Shown here: positions 1 to 6,933 of the stretch, piece by piece
Layout: each line of letters opens with the position of its first letter
Numbering within the stretch: position 1 is the first letter of the stretch
Assembly: GCA_035556755.1 (NCBI GenBank)
Contig: DATMEP010000153.1
Span: 1-8,982 of the forward strand
Length of the DNA stretch: 8,982 nt
Source of the DNA: VRUE01 sp035556755
Lineage (GTDB): Bacteria; Actinomycetota; Thermoleophilia; Solirubrobacterales; 70-9
Reading direction: 5' to 3'
Translations under genes and position numbers: made by a program
The notes under the pieces: model-generated
The model's input: the letters and a program-made list of their open reading frames with translations, nothing else
The model's database searches: none
Told to the model about the DNA's origin: nothing

Positions 1-681
1 GGCGATCTGGATCACCGATTTGCGGTTGATCCCGTCGAGGATCGAGGCGACGTGCGGCGGGGTGACGATCTCGCCGTCGCGGACCAGGAAGATGTTCTCG
101 CCGGAGCCCTCGCAGACGAAGCCGCGCTCGTCGAGCAGCAGGGCCTCTTCGTAGCCGGCGTTCTGCGACTCGTGCTTGGCGAGGATCGAGTTGAGGTAGT
201 GGCCAGAGGCCTTCGCGTGCGGGATCAGGCCGCCGGGGCCGATCCGCCGCCAGCTCGAGACCTTGGCGCGAATCCCGTGCTTCTGGCCGTCCTCACCCAG
301 ATAGACGCCCCAGGGGAAGGCGGCGATCACGAGGTCGATCGGTGCGTCGGTCGCATAGAGGCCGAGGCTGCCGTAGCCGCGGTAGGCCAGCGGCCGGATG
401 TAGCAGGAGCCGAGCCCGTTGCGGCGGATCAGCTCTCGCGTCGCCTCGGCGATCTGCTCCGTCGAGTAGGGCAGGTGCAGGTAATAGAGCTCAGCCGACC
501 TGGCGAGCCGCTCCAGGTGGTCCTTGTGGCGGAAGACCGCCGGCCCGCGCTCGGTCTCGTAGCAGCGGATCCCCTCGAAGACGCCGCTGCCGTAGTGCAG
601 CCCGTGGCTGAGCACGTGCGTCCTGGCCTCGTCCCAGGGCACGAACTCGCCGTTCTGCCAGATCAGCTCAGCCGTCTCCAT
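1..681 (-). CDS. ilvE: Branched-chain amino acid aminotransferase, 3' end cut by window edge
   Basis: This PLP-dependent class IV transaminase interconverts leucine, isoleucine and valine with their 2-oxo acids. Here it would perform the last step of leucine synthesis in the cytoplasm. Reading the minus strand from the ATG at 681 gives 227 codons without a stop, running off the left edge; the E. coli enzyme has about 309 residues, so roughly the last quarter is missing. Visible family signatures are HGLHYGSGVFEGIRCYE (about 26-42), the phosphate-binding Arg at about 58 in ERLARSAE, YIRPLAYRGYG (94-104), AAFPWG (120-125), the Schiff-base Lys157 in IPHAKASGHYLNS, and EGSGENIF (191-198) whose first Glu should contact the pyridine nitrogen. 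The start lies 37 nt after the leuB stop, with no in-frame start in the gap. Only a weak AGGG abuts the ATG, so translation may depend on coupling. The HYGSGVFEGIR block favours BCAT over D-amino acid transaminase or aminodeoxychorismate lyase. Confidence 0.95.
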   Translation of the reverse strand, partial: METAELIWQNGEFVPWDEARTHVLSHGLHYGSGVFEGIRCYETERGPAVFRHKDHLERLARSAELYYLHLPYSTEQIAEATRELIRRNGLGSCYIRPLAYRGYGSLGLYATDAPIDLVIAAFPWGVYLGEDGQKHGIRAKVSSWRRIGPGGLIPHAKASGHYLNSILAKHESQNAGYEEALLLDERGFVCEGSGENIFLVRDGEIVTPPHVASILDGINRKSVIQIA

Positions 682-718
682 CCCTGGGAAGTATGCCCGA
701 TGCGCCGGGAAGTTCGAG

Positions 719-1789
719 CTAAAGCTCGGCCAGGACGGCCCCGGTCATCTCATCCGTGCCGACCGTTGTCTCGCCAGCTGCCGCAAGGTCCGGAGTGCGG
801 AGCCCCCGCTCGAGCGCGGTGTCCACGGCCGCCTCGATGCGGGCGGCGTCGTCGGGGCGGCTGAGGCCGTCGCGCAGCAGCATCGCGGTGGAAAGGAAGG
901 TGGCGAGTGGGTTGGCGACACCCTGCCCGGCGATGTCGGGGGCGGAGCCGTGGACCGGCTCGAAGAGGCCGGGCTCGCCATCGGCGCCGAGGCTCGCCGA
1001 GGGCAGCATCCCCAGCGATCCCGTCAGCATCGCCGACTCGTCGCTGAGGATGTCGCCGAAGAGGTTCTCGGTGACGATCGTGTCGAAGTCGGCCGGTCGC
1101 GAGACGAGCTGCATCGCCGCGTTGTCGACCAGGAGGTGTTCGAGCGCCACGTCGGGGTACTCGCCGGCGACGCGGCCGACGACCTCCCGCCAGAGCCGCG
1201 AGGTCTCGAGCACGTTTGCCTTGTCGACCGAGGTGATGCGGGCGCTGCGACCGCCGCTCTCGGCACGGCGCCGCGCCGCCTCGAAGCCGGTGCGGGCGAT
1301 CCGCTCGATCTCGGCGACCGAGTACTCGCAGGTGTCGTGCGCGACGTCGCCGTCGCGACCGCTGTCGCCGAAGTAGATGCCGCCGGTCAGCTCGCGGACG
1401 ACGAGCAGGTCGGTGCCGGAGATCCGCTCCTCGCGCAGGGGGCTGGAGCCGACCAGGGCCGGGCTGGGACGAACCGGCCGCAAATTGGCGAAGAGACCCA
1501 TCCCCTTGCGAAGGCCGAGCAGCCCCTGCTCCGGGCGCGGTGCGTCGGGATCGGTGGTGTCCCATTTCGGGCCGCCGACGGCTCCGAGCAGTACCGCCTC
1601 GGCGTTGCGGCAGGCTTCGAGCACCTCGTCGGTGAGGGCGGTCCCGTGCGCGTCGATCGAGCAGCCGCCCATCAGGAGCTCTTCGAACTCGAACTCGCCG
1701 AGCGCTTCCAACAATCGCCTCGCCGCGGCGACGATCTCCGGCCCGATCCCGTCGCCGGGCAGCAGGACTATGCGGGGCGGCTCGCTCAC
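719..1789 (-). CDS. leuB: 3-isopropylmalate dehydrogenase
   Basis: This enzyme oxidises and decarboxylates (2R,3S)-3-isopropylmalate to 4-methyl-2-oxopentanoate with NAD+, the third committed step of leucine synthesis. The 356-residue length is normal for LeuB. The N-terminus has the LPGDGIGPEI block. Substrate arginines are Arg94 and Arg104 (LRKGMGLFANLRP) and Arg132, with the catalytic Tyr139 (RELTGGIYFG). Lys190 follows in VDKANVLETSRLWR, then metal-site aspartates at 222 (LLVDNAAMQL), 246 and 250 (ENLFGDILSDE). The NAD-binding loop is FEPVHGSAPDIAGQGVANP (277-294), and the absence of isocitrate-dehydrogenase specificity features supports LeuB. The start is GTG and overlaps the methyltransferase stop in a GTGA tetranucleotide, which implies translational coupling. 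The nearest GAGG lies about 15 nt upstream, so no good independent ribosome site is seen. Confidence 0.97.
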   Translation of the reverse strand: MSEPPRIVLLPGDGIGPEIVAAARRLLEALGEFEFEELLMGGCSIDAHGTALTDEVLEACRNAEAVLLGAVGGPKWDTTDPDAPRPEQGLLGLRKGMGLFANLRPVRPSPALVGSSPLREERISGTDLLVVRELTGGIYFGDSGRDGDVAHDTCEYSVAEIERIARTGFEAARRRAESGGRSARITSVDKANVLETSRLWREVVGRVAGEYPDVALEHLLVDNAAMQLVSRPADFDTIVTENLFGDILSDESAMLTGSLGMLPSASLGADGEPGLFEPVHGSAPDIAGQGVANPLATFLSTAMLLRDGLSRPDDAARIEAAVDTALERGLRTPDLAAAGETTVGTDEMTGAVLAEL

Positions 1790-2556
1790 GAAGCCGGCAC
1801 TCTAGCCTCGATGTTGAGGCGAACGTAGCGAAGGATCAGCGGGCGTTCGAGCCGTTCGTCGACCGCGTCGGTGAAGGGCTCACGCAGCTCTGGGGGTAGC
1901 CGCTCGTGATGGGCGGCGAGGCCGACGACCGCGACGTACTCGCGCGGATCCTCCGGCTCGACCAGCCGCTCCTCGGTCCAGCAGCGAACCTCGGCGAAGC
2001 CGGTGCGCTCGAGCAGCGCCGCCGTCTCCTCGGCCGAGGCGTAGTGCCAGGGCTCCCGGTCGGCGAGGTGCGCCGCGAACGGCTCGCTTTCGGAGGCGCT
2101 CTTGACTGCCGCGACCCAGTTGGCAACGTTGCCCTCTCCCCCGCACTGCGCCGCCAGCACACCGCCCGGCTTCAGCACCGCGCGCAGACGGCGGAAGAGC
2201 GCCTCGTGGTCGAAGATCCAGTGGAAGACGGCGTTGGAGAAGACCGCGTCGACCGGGCTGTCTAGCTCCAGCGTGAGCAGGTCGGAGTGGATCAGCTCGA
2301 CTCGGTCTCTGAAGGAAGCAAGCGCTCGGCGGGCCTCAACGATCATCGACCCCGAGCCATCCACCCCGATCACCCGGCCCTCGGGGAGGCGCTCGGCCAG
2401 CAACCGCGTCACCCGGCCCGATCCGCAGCCGGCGTCGAGCACCGTCTCGTCGCCGCGCAGGGGCAGCCGGGCGAGGACGTCCCGCGCCCATTCCTCCTGC
2501 GGCGCCGCGAGGCGGTCGTAGGTCTTCGCGTCCCAGTCGGTGGTGCCGCCCGGCAT
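1786..2556 (-). CDS. Class I SAM-dependent methyltransferase, trans-aconitate methyltransferase-like
   Basis: A 256-residue Rossmann-fold methyltransferase is inserted between leuD and leuB. Motif I is VLDAGCGSG (39-47), the acidic residue after beta 2 is Asp66 in VIGVDGS, SDL follows at 91-93, FSNAVFHW at 106-113 fills the motif IV position, and LKPGG is at 128-132. The N-terminal WDAKTYDRLAAPQ, the FSNAVFHW segment and the C-terminal ILRYVRLNIEARV resemble E. coli Tam (trans-aconitate 2-methyltransferase), so a small carboxylic acid acceptor is plausible. The gene starts 8 nt after the leuD stop and overlaps leuB by 4 nt, so it is translated as part of the leu operon. Yeast Tmt1, named for trans-aconitate, has 3-isopropylmalate as its main endogenous substrate. 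By analogy the substrate here may be isopropylmalate, isopropylmaleate or an aconitate-like by-product of LeuCD, which is inference. A BioC-like or unrelated methyltransferase cannot be excluded. Confidence 0.88.
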   Translation of the reverse strand: MPGGTTDWDAKTYDRLAAPQEEWARDVLARLPLRGDETVLDAGCGSGRVTRLLAERLPEGRVIGVDGSGSMIVEARRALASFRDRVELIHSDLLTLELDSPVDAVFSNAVFHWIFDHEALFRRLRAVLKPGGVLAAQCGGEGNVANWVAAVKSASESEPFAAHLADREPWHYASAEETAALLERTGFAEVRCWTEERLVEPEDPREYVAVVGLAAHHERLPPELREPFTDAVDERLERPLILRYVRLNIEARVPAS

Positions 2557-2564
2557 CCGGTGGC

Positions 2565-3128
2565 TCAGAGGGCGGTCGTGACCGGGCCGCGCTCGCCGTC
2601 GCCAGAGGACTCGAAGGAATCGATCGCGGCGGCGTTCTCCAGCGTTATCCCGATGTCGTCGAGGCCGTTGAGAAGCCGGTGCTTCACGTCCGGCTCGACC
2701 TCGAACTCGAAGACGCCGCCGGCGCAGGTGACCGTCTGGTCGTCGACGTCGATCCGCGCCTCGCCGGCCTCCGCCACCGCCCGCCAGTGCTCCTCGTCCA
2801 GCAGCACGGGAAGCAGCCCGATCTTGGTGCAGTTGGAATAGAAGATGTCGCCGAAGGAGGGCGCGACGACCGCCTCGAAGCCGAAGTCCTCCAGTGCCCA
2901 GGGGGCGTGCTCGCGGGAGGAGCCGCAGCCGAAGTTGCGGCCGGCGAGGAGGATCGGGTTCGACTCCAGCTCGATCTCGCCGTCGCGGATCCAGTCGTAG
3001 AAGAGGAACTCGCCGAAGCCGGTCCGCTCGACCCGCTTCAGGAACTGCTTGGGGATGATCTGGTCGGTGTCGACGTCGGCGCGGTCCAGCACCGAGACCT
3101 TGCCCTCGATCACGTCTATGGGTCGCAT
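2565..3128 (-). CDS. leuD: 3-isopropylmalate dehydratase small subunit
   Basis: This is the swivelling small subunit of isopropylmalate isomerase. With LeuC it converts 2-isopropylmalate to 3-isopropylmalate through isopropylmaleate. At 187 residues it matches the short bacterial form. Signatures are DTDQIIPKQFLKR (about 21-33), GRNFGCGSSREHAPWAL (63-79), which is the substrate and oxyanion loop of the aconitase swivel domain, and FGDIFYSNCTKIGLLPV (92-108). The ATG starts 1 nt after the leuC TGA, and a GGAG lies 5 nt before it at the end of leuC, so the two subunits are expected to be made in equal amounts. The C-terminal tail after about residue 170 is unremarkable. Confidence 0.97.
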   Translation of the reverse strand: MRPIDVIEGKVSVLDRADVDTDQIIPKQFLKRVERTGFGEFLFYDWIRDGEIELESNPILLAGRNFGCGSSREHAPWALEDFGFEAVVAPSFGDIFYSNCTKIGLLPVLLDEEHWRAVAEAGEARIDVDDQTVTCAGGVFEFEVEPDVKHRLLNGLDDIGITLENAAAIDSFESSGDGERGPVTTAL

Positions 3129-3129
3129 C

Positions 3130-4515
3130 TCAGCTCCAATCCCTGATGTCGACGAAGTGACCCTCGATCGCGGCGGCGGCCGCCATCTTCGGGCTGACCA
3201 GGTGGGTCCTGCCGCCCTTGCCCTGGCGCCCCTCGAAGTTGCGGTTCGAGGTCGAGGCGCAGCGCTCCCCCTCCATCAGGATGTCGGGGTTCATCCCCAG
3301 GCACATCGAGCAGCCGGCCTCACGCCATTCGAAGCCGGCGGATCGGAAGACGTCGTGCAGGCCCTCCTCTTCGGCCGTCGCTTTCACCTGCTGGGAGCCG
3401 GGGACGACCATGCCCCGCACCGAGCCGGCGACCGTGCGCCCGTCGACGACCGCCGCCGCCTCGCGCAGGTCCTCGATCCGCGAGTTGGTGCAGGAGCCGA
3501 TGAAGACCCGTTCGGGCCGGACCTCGATCATCGGCGTGCCGGCTTCCAGCCCCATGTAGGTGAGCGCCCGTTCGGCCGACTCGCGGTCGGCCGGGGACTC
3601 CATCGCCGCCGGGTCGGGGACCGAATCGGTCACCTCGACCACCATCCCCGGGGTCGTCCCCCAGGTCACCATCGGCGAGATGCCGGCGGCGTCGATCTCG
3701 ACCTCGGCGTCGAAGCTCGCGCCGGGCTCGGTCGGCAGCGCGCGCCAGCGCGCGACTGCCGCGTCGAAGTCGGCTGGGGCTGCGGCGCGACCGCGCACCC
3801 ACTCGAAGGTGGTCTGGTCTGGGGCGATCATGCCCGCTCGGCCGCCGGCCTCGATCGTCATGTTGCAGACCGTCATCCGCCCGGGCATCGAGAGCGACTC
3901 GATCGCCGGGCCCGCGTACTCGACCGCGTGCCCGACCATGCCACCGGTGCCGAGCCGGCCGATCGTCGCCAGGATCAGGTCCTTGGGCGTGACGCCGGCG
4001 CCCAGCTCGCCGCCGTAGAGGATCCGCATCGTCTTCGGCTTCTTCTGGACCAGGCACTGGGTCGCCAGCACGTGCTCGACCTCGGAGGTGCCGATGCCGA
4101 AGGCGAGCGCGCCGAAGGCGCCGTGGGTCGAGGTGTGGCTGTCGCCGCAGACGATCGTCATGCCCGGCTGGGTTACGCCCAGCTCGGGGCCGATCACGTG
4201 GACGATGCCCTGGCGGTCGGAGCCGAGCGAGTAGATCGGGATGCCGAACTCCTCGCAGTTGCGCTCCAGGGTCTCGACCTGGACGCGTGAGAGCTGATCC
4301 GCGATCAGCGCGGCCGCCTTGGTGCCGTCGGTGGGCACGTTGTGATCCGCGGTGGCCAGGGTCCTGTCGGGCCGGCGCAGCGGTCGCCCGGCCAGCCGCA
4401 ACCCGTCGAAGGCCTGCGGCGAGGTGACCTCGTGGACCAGGTGCAGGTCGATGTAGATCAACCCGGCGGAGACCTCGTGCGCCTCCCAGATCTTGTCGAA
4501 CATCGTTTGTGGCAT
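3130..4515 (-). CDS. leuC: 3-isopropylmalate dehydratase large subunit
   Basis: This is the iron-sulphur catalytic subunit of isopropylmalate isomerase, in the aconitase superfamily. The product has 461 residues against about 466 for E. coli LeuC. The N-terminus, MPQTMFDKIWEAHEV, is typical. YIDLHLVHEVTSPQAF (21-36), DHNVPT (57-62), CGDSHTSTHGAFGALAFGIGTSEVEHVLATQ (123-153) and TIEAGGRAGMIAPD (220-233) follow. The [4Fe-4S] ligands are Cys342 in IGSCTNSR and Cys402 and Cys405 in AGCSMCLGMNPD. The C-terminal SNRNFEGRQGKGGRTHLVSP block (423-442) is complete. Translation starts 4 nt after the regulator stop. A strong AGGAGGAG inside the end of the regulator gene lies 8-10 nt before the ATG, so leuC should be translated far more efficiently than the regulator. 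Confidence 0.98.
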   Translation of the reverse strand: MPQTMFDKIWEAHEVSAGLIYIDLHLVHEVTSPQAFDGLRLAGRPLRRPDRTLATADHNVPTDGTKAAALIADQLSRVQVETLERNCEEFGIPIYSLGSDRQGIVHVIGPELGVTQPGMTIVCGDSHTSTHGAFGALAFGIGTSEVEHVLATQCLVQKKPKTMRILYGGELGAGVTPKDLILATIGRLGTGGMVGHAVEYAGPAIESLSMPGRMTVCNMTIEAGGRAGMIAPDQTTFEWVRGRAAAPADFDAAVARWRALPTEPGASFDAEVEIDAAGISPMVTWGTTPGMVVEVTDSVPDPAAMESPADRESAERALTYMGLEAGTPMIEVRPERVFIGSCTNSRIEDLREAAAVVDGRTVAGSVRGMVVPGSQQVKATAEEEGLHDVFRSAGFEWREAGCSMCLGMNPDILMEGERCASTSNRNFEGRQGKGGRTHLVSPKMAAAAAIEGHFVDIRDWS

Positions 4516-4519
4516 GCGG

Positions 4520-5122
4520 CTAGCTCCTCCTCAGTCCGGCGGCGATAACGGCCACGAAGCGGGCCGGCTCGTCACCGTCGTTCTCGAAATGGTGCGGCAG
4601 GTCGGCGTCGAAGGTGACACTGTCGCCCGCGTGCAGCTCGTGGCGGGTCCCATCGACGATCAACGCCAGGGCGCCGGTCAGGACGACCGCCGTCTCGCGG
4701 CTGCCTGGCTCGTGCATGGGTGGGTCTCCCGGGCCCCCGGTGGTGGCGCCCGCCTTCAGCGTGTGCAGGGAGACATCGGCTCGTTGGCCGGGCAGCGGCG
4801 GCGTCAGCTCCTCGAACTGGTGCCCGCCGCGCGAGGACCGGCGCCTTTCGCCGACCCGGCTGACGACCACGTGCTCCCCCTCATCGAGGCGCAGCAGCTG
4901 TGAGAGGGTCAGGTCTAGCCCGGCGGCGATCTTCGCGGCGACGGCGAGGGTCGGACTCGTCTCCCCCCGCTCGACCTGCGACAGCATCGGCGCGCTGACC
5001 CCGCTCCGCTCGGCCAGGTCGCGCAGGGACAGGCCCATCGCGTCGCGCAGCGCGCGAACGCGCGGACCCGCCGCGGGGGCCTCCGCGGCGGCGCTGCGCT
5101 CGTGTTTCTCCAGGGTCGCCAT
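4520..5122 (-). CDS. XRE-family transcriptional regulator with C-terminal cupin domain
   Basis: A 200-residue regulator opens the leuCD operon. Residues 21-76 are a Cro/CI-type helix-turn-helix (VRALRDAMGLSLRDLAERSG, then VSAPMLSQVERGETSPTLAVAAKIA). Residues about 105-195 form a single cupin barrel with His137, Glu143, Gly150 in the first motif and Gly166, His177, Asn181 in the second. The layout is that of the SutR/PuuR-like class, in which the cupin is thought to sense a small ligand. The 20-residue N-terminal extension is Ala-rich and probably disordered. The ATG at 5122 has no Shine-Dalgarno, and a TAGCGT -10-like box ends 8 nt before it, which suggests a leaderless or near-leaderless transcript. 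The gene ends 4 nt before leuC and carries leuC's ribosome site, so it is in the same operon. Control of this operon and itself is likely; the ligand is unknown. Confidence 0.93.
   Translation of the reverse strand: MATLEKHERSAAAEAPAAGPRVRALRDAMGLSLRDLAERSGVSAPMLSQVERGETSPTLAVAAKIAAGLDLTLSQLLRLDEGEHVVVSRVGERRRSSRGGHQFEELTPPLPGQRADVSLHTLKAGATTGGPGDPPMHEPGSRETAVVLTGALALIVDGTRHELHAGDSVTFDADLPHHFENDGDEPARFVAVIAAGLRRS
4524..4531 (-). promoter_or_regulatory. Strong Shine-Dalgarno for leuC
   Basis: Minus-strand AGGAGGAG sits inside the last codons of the XRE-cupin gene, with about 8 nt between it and the leuC ATG at 4515. It fixes the leuC start and contrasts with the regulator, which has no visible ribosome site. 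Confidence 0.85.
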
Positions 5123-5129
5123 TACGCTT

Positions 5130-5145
5130 GTACGCTATCACGTAC
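5130..5145. promoter_or_regulatory. Palindromic candidate operator at the XRE-cupin promoter
   Basis: Plus strand GTACGCTATCACGTAC carries perfect 5-nt arms, GTACG and CGTAC, around a 6-nt centre; 6 of 8 base pairs of the full 16-mer are symmetric. It covers the minus-strand TAGCGT -10-like box and ends 7 nt before the regulator ATG, the expected place for autorepression. A 16-nt dyad suits an XRE dimer. Binding by this regulator is inferred from position only. Confidence 0.55.
5131..5136 (-). promoter_or_regulatory. Putative -10 box of the XRE-leuCD operon
   Basis: Minus-strand TAGCGT fits the actinobacterial TAnnnT pattern. It leaves 8 nt to the ATG, so transcription would begin at or next to the start codon. 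The -35 region is poor (TTCGCT about 19 nt upstream), consistent with regulated or weak basal expression. Confidence 0.4.
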
Positions 5146-5158
5146 GATCCCAGGGAAG

Positions 5159-5203
5159 CGAATCTGCGTCCACGGTCGCGTAGCGACGGCAGATGCAGAT
5201 TCG
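5159..5203 (-). repeat. Nested inverted repeat between leuA and the regulator
   Basis: Perfect 9-nt arms, CGAATCTGC and GCAGATTCG, flank a symmetric 7x7 internal loop and an inner 5-bp stem (GTCGC, TAC loop, GCGAC), 45 nt in all. One flank also contains GCAGAT twice in tandem (5189-5200), which permits a shifted pairing. It lies 77 nt beyond the leuA stop, so it may form the 3' end structure of leuA mRNA. No T-run follows, so it is not a canonical intrinsic terminator. It also abuts the regulator promoter and could be a DNA site. The rest of 5204-5279 shows nothing recognisable. Confidence 0.6.
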
Positions 5204-5279
5204 GCGGGCATGTCCCGGAGGGTGCCGGGGCGCGACGCGCGGGTGGTGCGTCAAATGGGAATTTTGTGTGACGGAAGGG

Positions 5280-6866
5280 TCAGGGGCCGGGGGTGCGCTC
5301 CACCGCGGCCTCGGCGGTGGCCGCCTCGGCCTCGCGAATCGCGGCGCCCTCCAGGGCGTTGGAGAGCGCCCGGACGTAGGCTCGCGCCGAGGCCTCGAGG
5401 ATGTCGGTGGCCACTCCCTGGCCGGTTGCCAGGCGTCCCGCGGCGCGCAGCATCACCGTCACCTGGCCGAGGGCGTCCTCCCCCCCGGTCACCGCCTCGA
5501 CCGTGTACTGGCGCAGCTCGCACTCGGTGCCGGTCGCCTTCTGGATTGCGTGGAAGATCGCGTCGACGGGACCGTCGCCGCTCGACTCCCCCACCGCCTC
5601 CTCGCCGGAGGGCAGCTTCACCGCGACCCGGGCCAGCGGCTCGCGCCGCGAACCCGCCTCGACCTCGAACCAGGCCAGCTCGTGGGCGTCGACCCGCTCG
5701 CGCATCTCGTCGGAGACGATCGCCTCCAGGTCGAGCGCGGTCACCTGCTTCTTGCGGTCGGCGACTTCCTTGAAGCGTTTGAAGGCGGCGTTCAGCGCGT
5801 TGCCCTCGACCTGGAAGCCGAGCTGCTCCAGCGCGTCGCGCAGGGCGTGGCGACCGGAGTGCTTGCCCAGCACGATCGAGTTCGACTCCAGGCCGACTTC
5901 GGTCGCGTCCATGATCTCGTAGGTGGTGCGCTCCTTCAGCACCCCGTCCTGGTGGATGCCGGACTCGTGGGCGAAGGCGTTGCGGCCGACCACAGCCTTG
6001 TTCGGCTGCACCGGGTAGCCGGTGAGGCGGGAGACCATGCGGCTGGTGCGGGCGATCTCGCGGGTTTGCACACCGGTAGTCAGACCATGAACGTCTTCGC
6101 GGGTGCGAATCAGCATCACGATCTCCTCCAGCGAGCAGTTGCCGGCCCGCTCGCCGATCCCGTTCACCGCGCACTCGACCTGGCGGGCACCGGCCAGGAC
6201 GCCGGCATAGGAGTTGGCGACGGCCAGGCCCAGGTCGTCGTGGCAGTGGACCGAGGTCTGCACGTCACGCAGCGCCGGCACCAGCTCGTAGAGGCGGCGG
6301 AAGTACTCCGCGTACTCCTCGGGCGTCGTGTAGCCGACCGTGTCGGGGATGTTGACGACGGTGGCACCCTCCTCGACCGCGATCGCGCAGACCTCGGCGG
6401 TGAACTCGACGTCGGCCCGGGTCGCGTCCATCGGCGAGAACTCGACGTCCTCGCAGTAGGACTTGGCCAGCGTCACGGCGGCGCGGGCCTGACCCTTGAC
6501 GTCCTCGCGATCGGTCTGCAGCTGGTGCTCGATGTGGATGTCGGAGGTCGAGATGAAGGTGTGGATGCGGGGGCTCTGCGAGTCCTTTATCGCCCCCCAG
6601 GCGGCGTCGATGTCGGCCTTGTGGGTACGGGCGAGGCCGCAGATGGTCGGTCCCTCGACGCTGCGCGAGATTGCCTCGACCGCCTCGAAATCGCCGGGCG
6701 AGGTGATCGGGAAGCCGGCCTCGATCACGTCTACGCCGAGCCGCGCCAGCTGCTGGGCGATCTCGACCTTCTCGGCCGTGTTGAGCGAGATTCCGGGCGA
6801 CTGCTCGCCGTCGCGGAGCGTCGTGTCGAAGATGTGGACGCGGTTTGCGTCGTCTGGTGCTGCCAT
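5280..6866 (-). CDS. leuA: 2-isopropylmalate synthase
   Basis: LeuA condenses acetyl-CoA with 2-oxoisovalerate to 2-isopropylmalate, the committed and feedback-inhibited step. The 528 residues form the usual type I enzyme. The TIM barrel has FDTTLRDGEQSPG (13-25) with metal ligand Asp14 and catalytic Arg18, EAGFP (49-53), HCHDDLGLAVANS (207-219) with metal ligands His207 and His209, and NGIGERAGNCSLEE (235-248) with Asn243. GRNAFAHESGIHQDGVLK (294-311) and GKHSGRHAL (334-342) mark the linker. A leucine-binding regulatory domain occupies about 395-510 and ends in the typical GQGVATDILEASARAYVRAL stretch. A 15-residue Ala/Glu-rich tail follows. The ATG at 6866 is preceded by AGGAGAAGGAGA with 8 nt spacing. 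That Shine-Dalgarno can be masked by the leader. The gene is the only one of the pathway outside the XRE-leuCD operon, so it appears to be regulated separately. Confidence 0.97.
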   Translation of the reverse strand: MAAPDDANRVHIFDTTLRDGEQSPGISLNTAEKVEIAQQLARLGVDVIEAGFPITSPGDFEAVEAISRSVEGPTICGLARTHKADIDAAWGAIKDSQSPRIHTFISTSDIHIEHQLQTDREDVKGQARAAVTLAKSYCEDVEFSPMDATRADVEFTAEVCAIAVEEGATVVNIPDTVGYTTPEEYAEYFRRLYELVPALRDVQTSVHCHDDLGLAVANSYAGVLAGARQVECAVNGIGERAGNCSLEEIVMLIRTREDVHGLTTGVQTREIARTSRMVSRLTGYPVQPNKAVVGRNAFAHESGIHQDGVLKERTTYEIMDATEVGLESNSIVLGKHSGRHALRDALEQLGFQVEGNALNAAFKRFKEVADRKKQVTALDLEAIVSDEMRERVDAHELAWFEVEAGSRREPLARVAVKLPSGEEAVGESSGDGPVDAIFHAIQKATGTECELRQYTVEAVTGGEDALGQVTVMLRAAGRLATGQGVATDILEASARAYVRALSNALEGAAIREAEAATAEAAVERTPGP

Positions 6867-6874
6867 GGGACCTA

Positions 6875-6886
6875 TCTCCTTCTCCT
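6875..6886 (-). promoter_or_regulatory. leuA Shine-Dalgarno, target of leader pairing
   Basis: Minus-strand AGGAGAAGGAGA stands 8 nt before the leuA ATG. Its 12 nt are the exact reverse complement of the leader's Leu-codon tract at 6953-6964, with 66 nt between the arms. Pairing would bury the whole ribosome binding site. Confidence 0.85.
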
Positions 6887-6911
6887 ATTGAACCGAATGA
6901 CCTTGTCTCTC

Positions 6912-6927
6912 GCGGCTATCGCGCCGC
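6912..6927 (-). other. GC-rich hairpin in the leuA leader
   Basis: Minus strand GCGGC, 6-nt loop GCGATA, GCCGC forms a 5-bp stem between the leader stop codon and arm A'. It compacts the loop that separates the two long-range pairings. An alternative CGCG/CGCG pairing overlaps it. Confidence 0.45.
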
Positions 6928-6933
6928 CCAGCG

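Noticed and set aside
52..864. 270-codon open frame on the plus strand opposite ilvE and leuB
   Set aside because: The minus strand encodes a clear BCAT with all active-site residues, so the plus frame is a shadow.
3049..4290. 413-codon open frame on the plus strand opposite leuC and leuD
   Set aside because: Fully antisense to strongly supported genes; no recognisable domain.
4520..5122. Xenobiotic or toxin-antitoxin origin of the XRE gene
   Set aside because: It has a C-terminal cupin and no partner toxin, and it is embedded with 4-nt spacing in the leucine operon.
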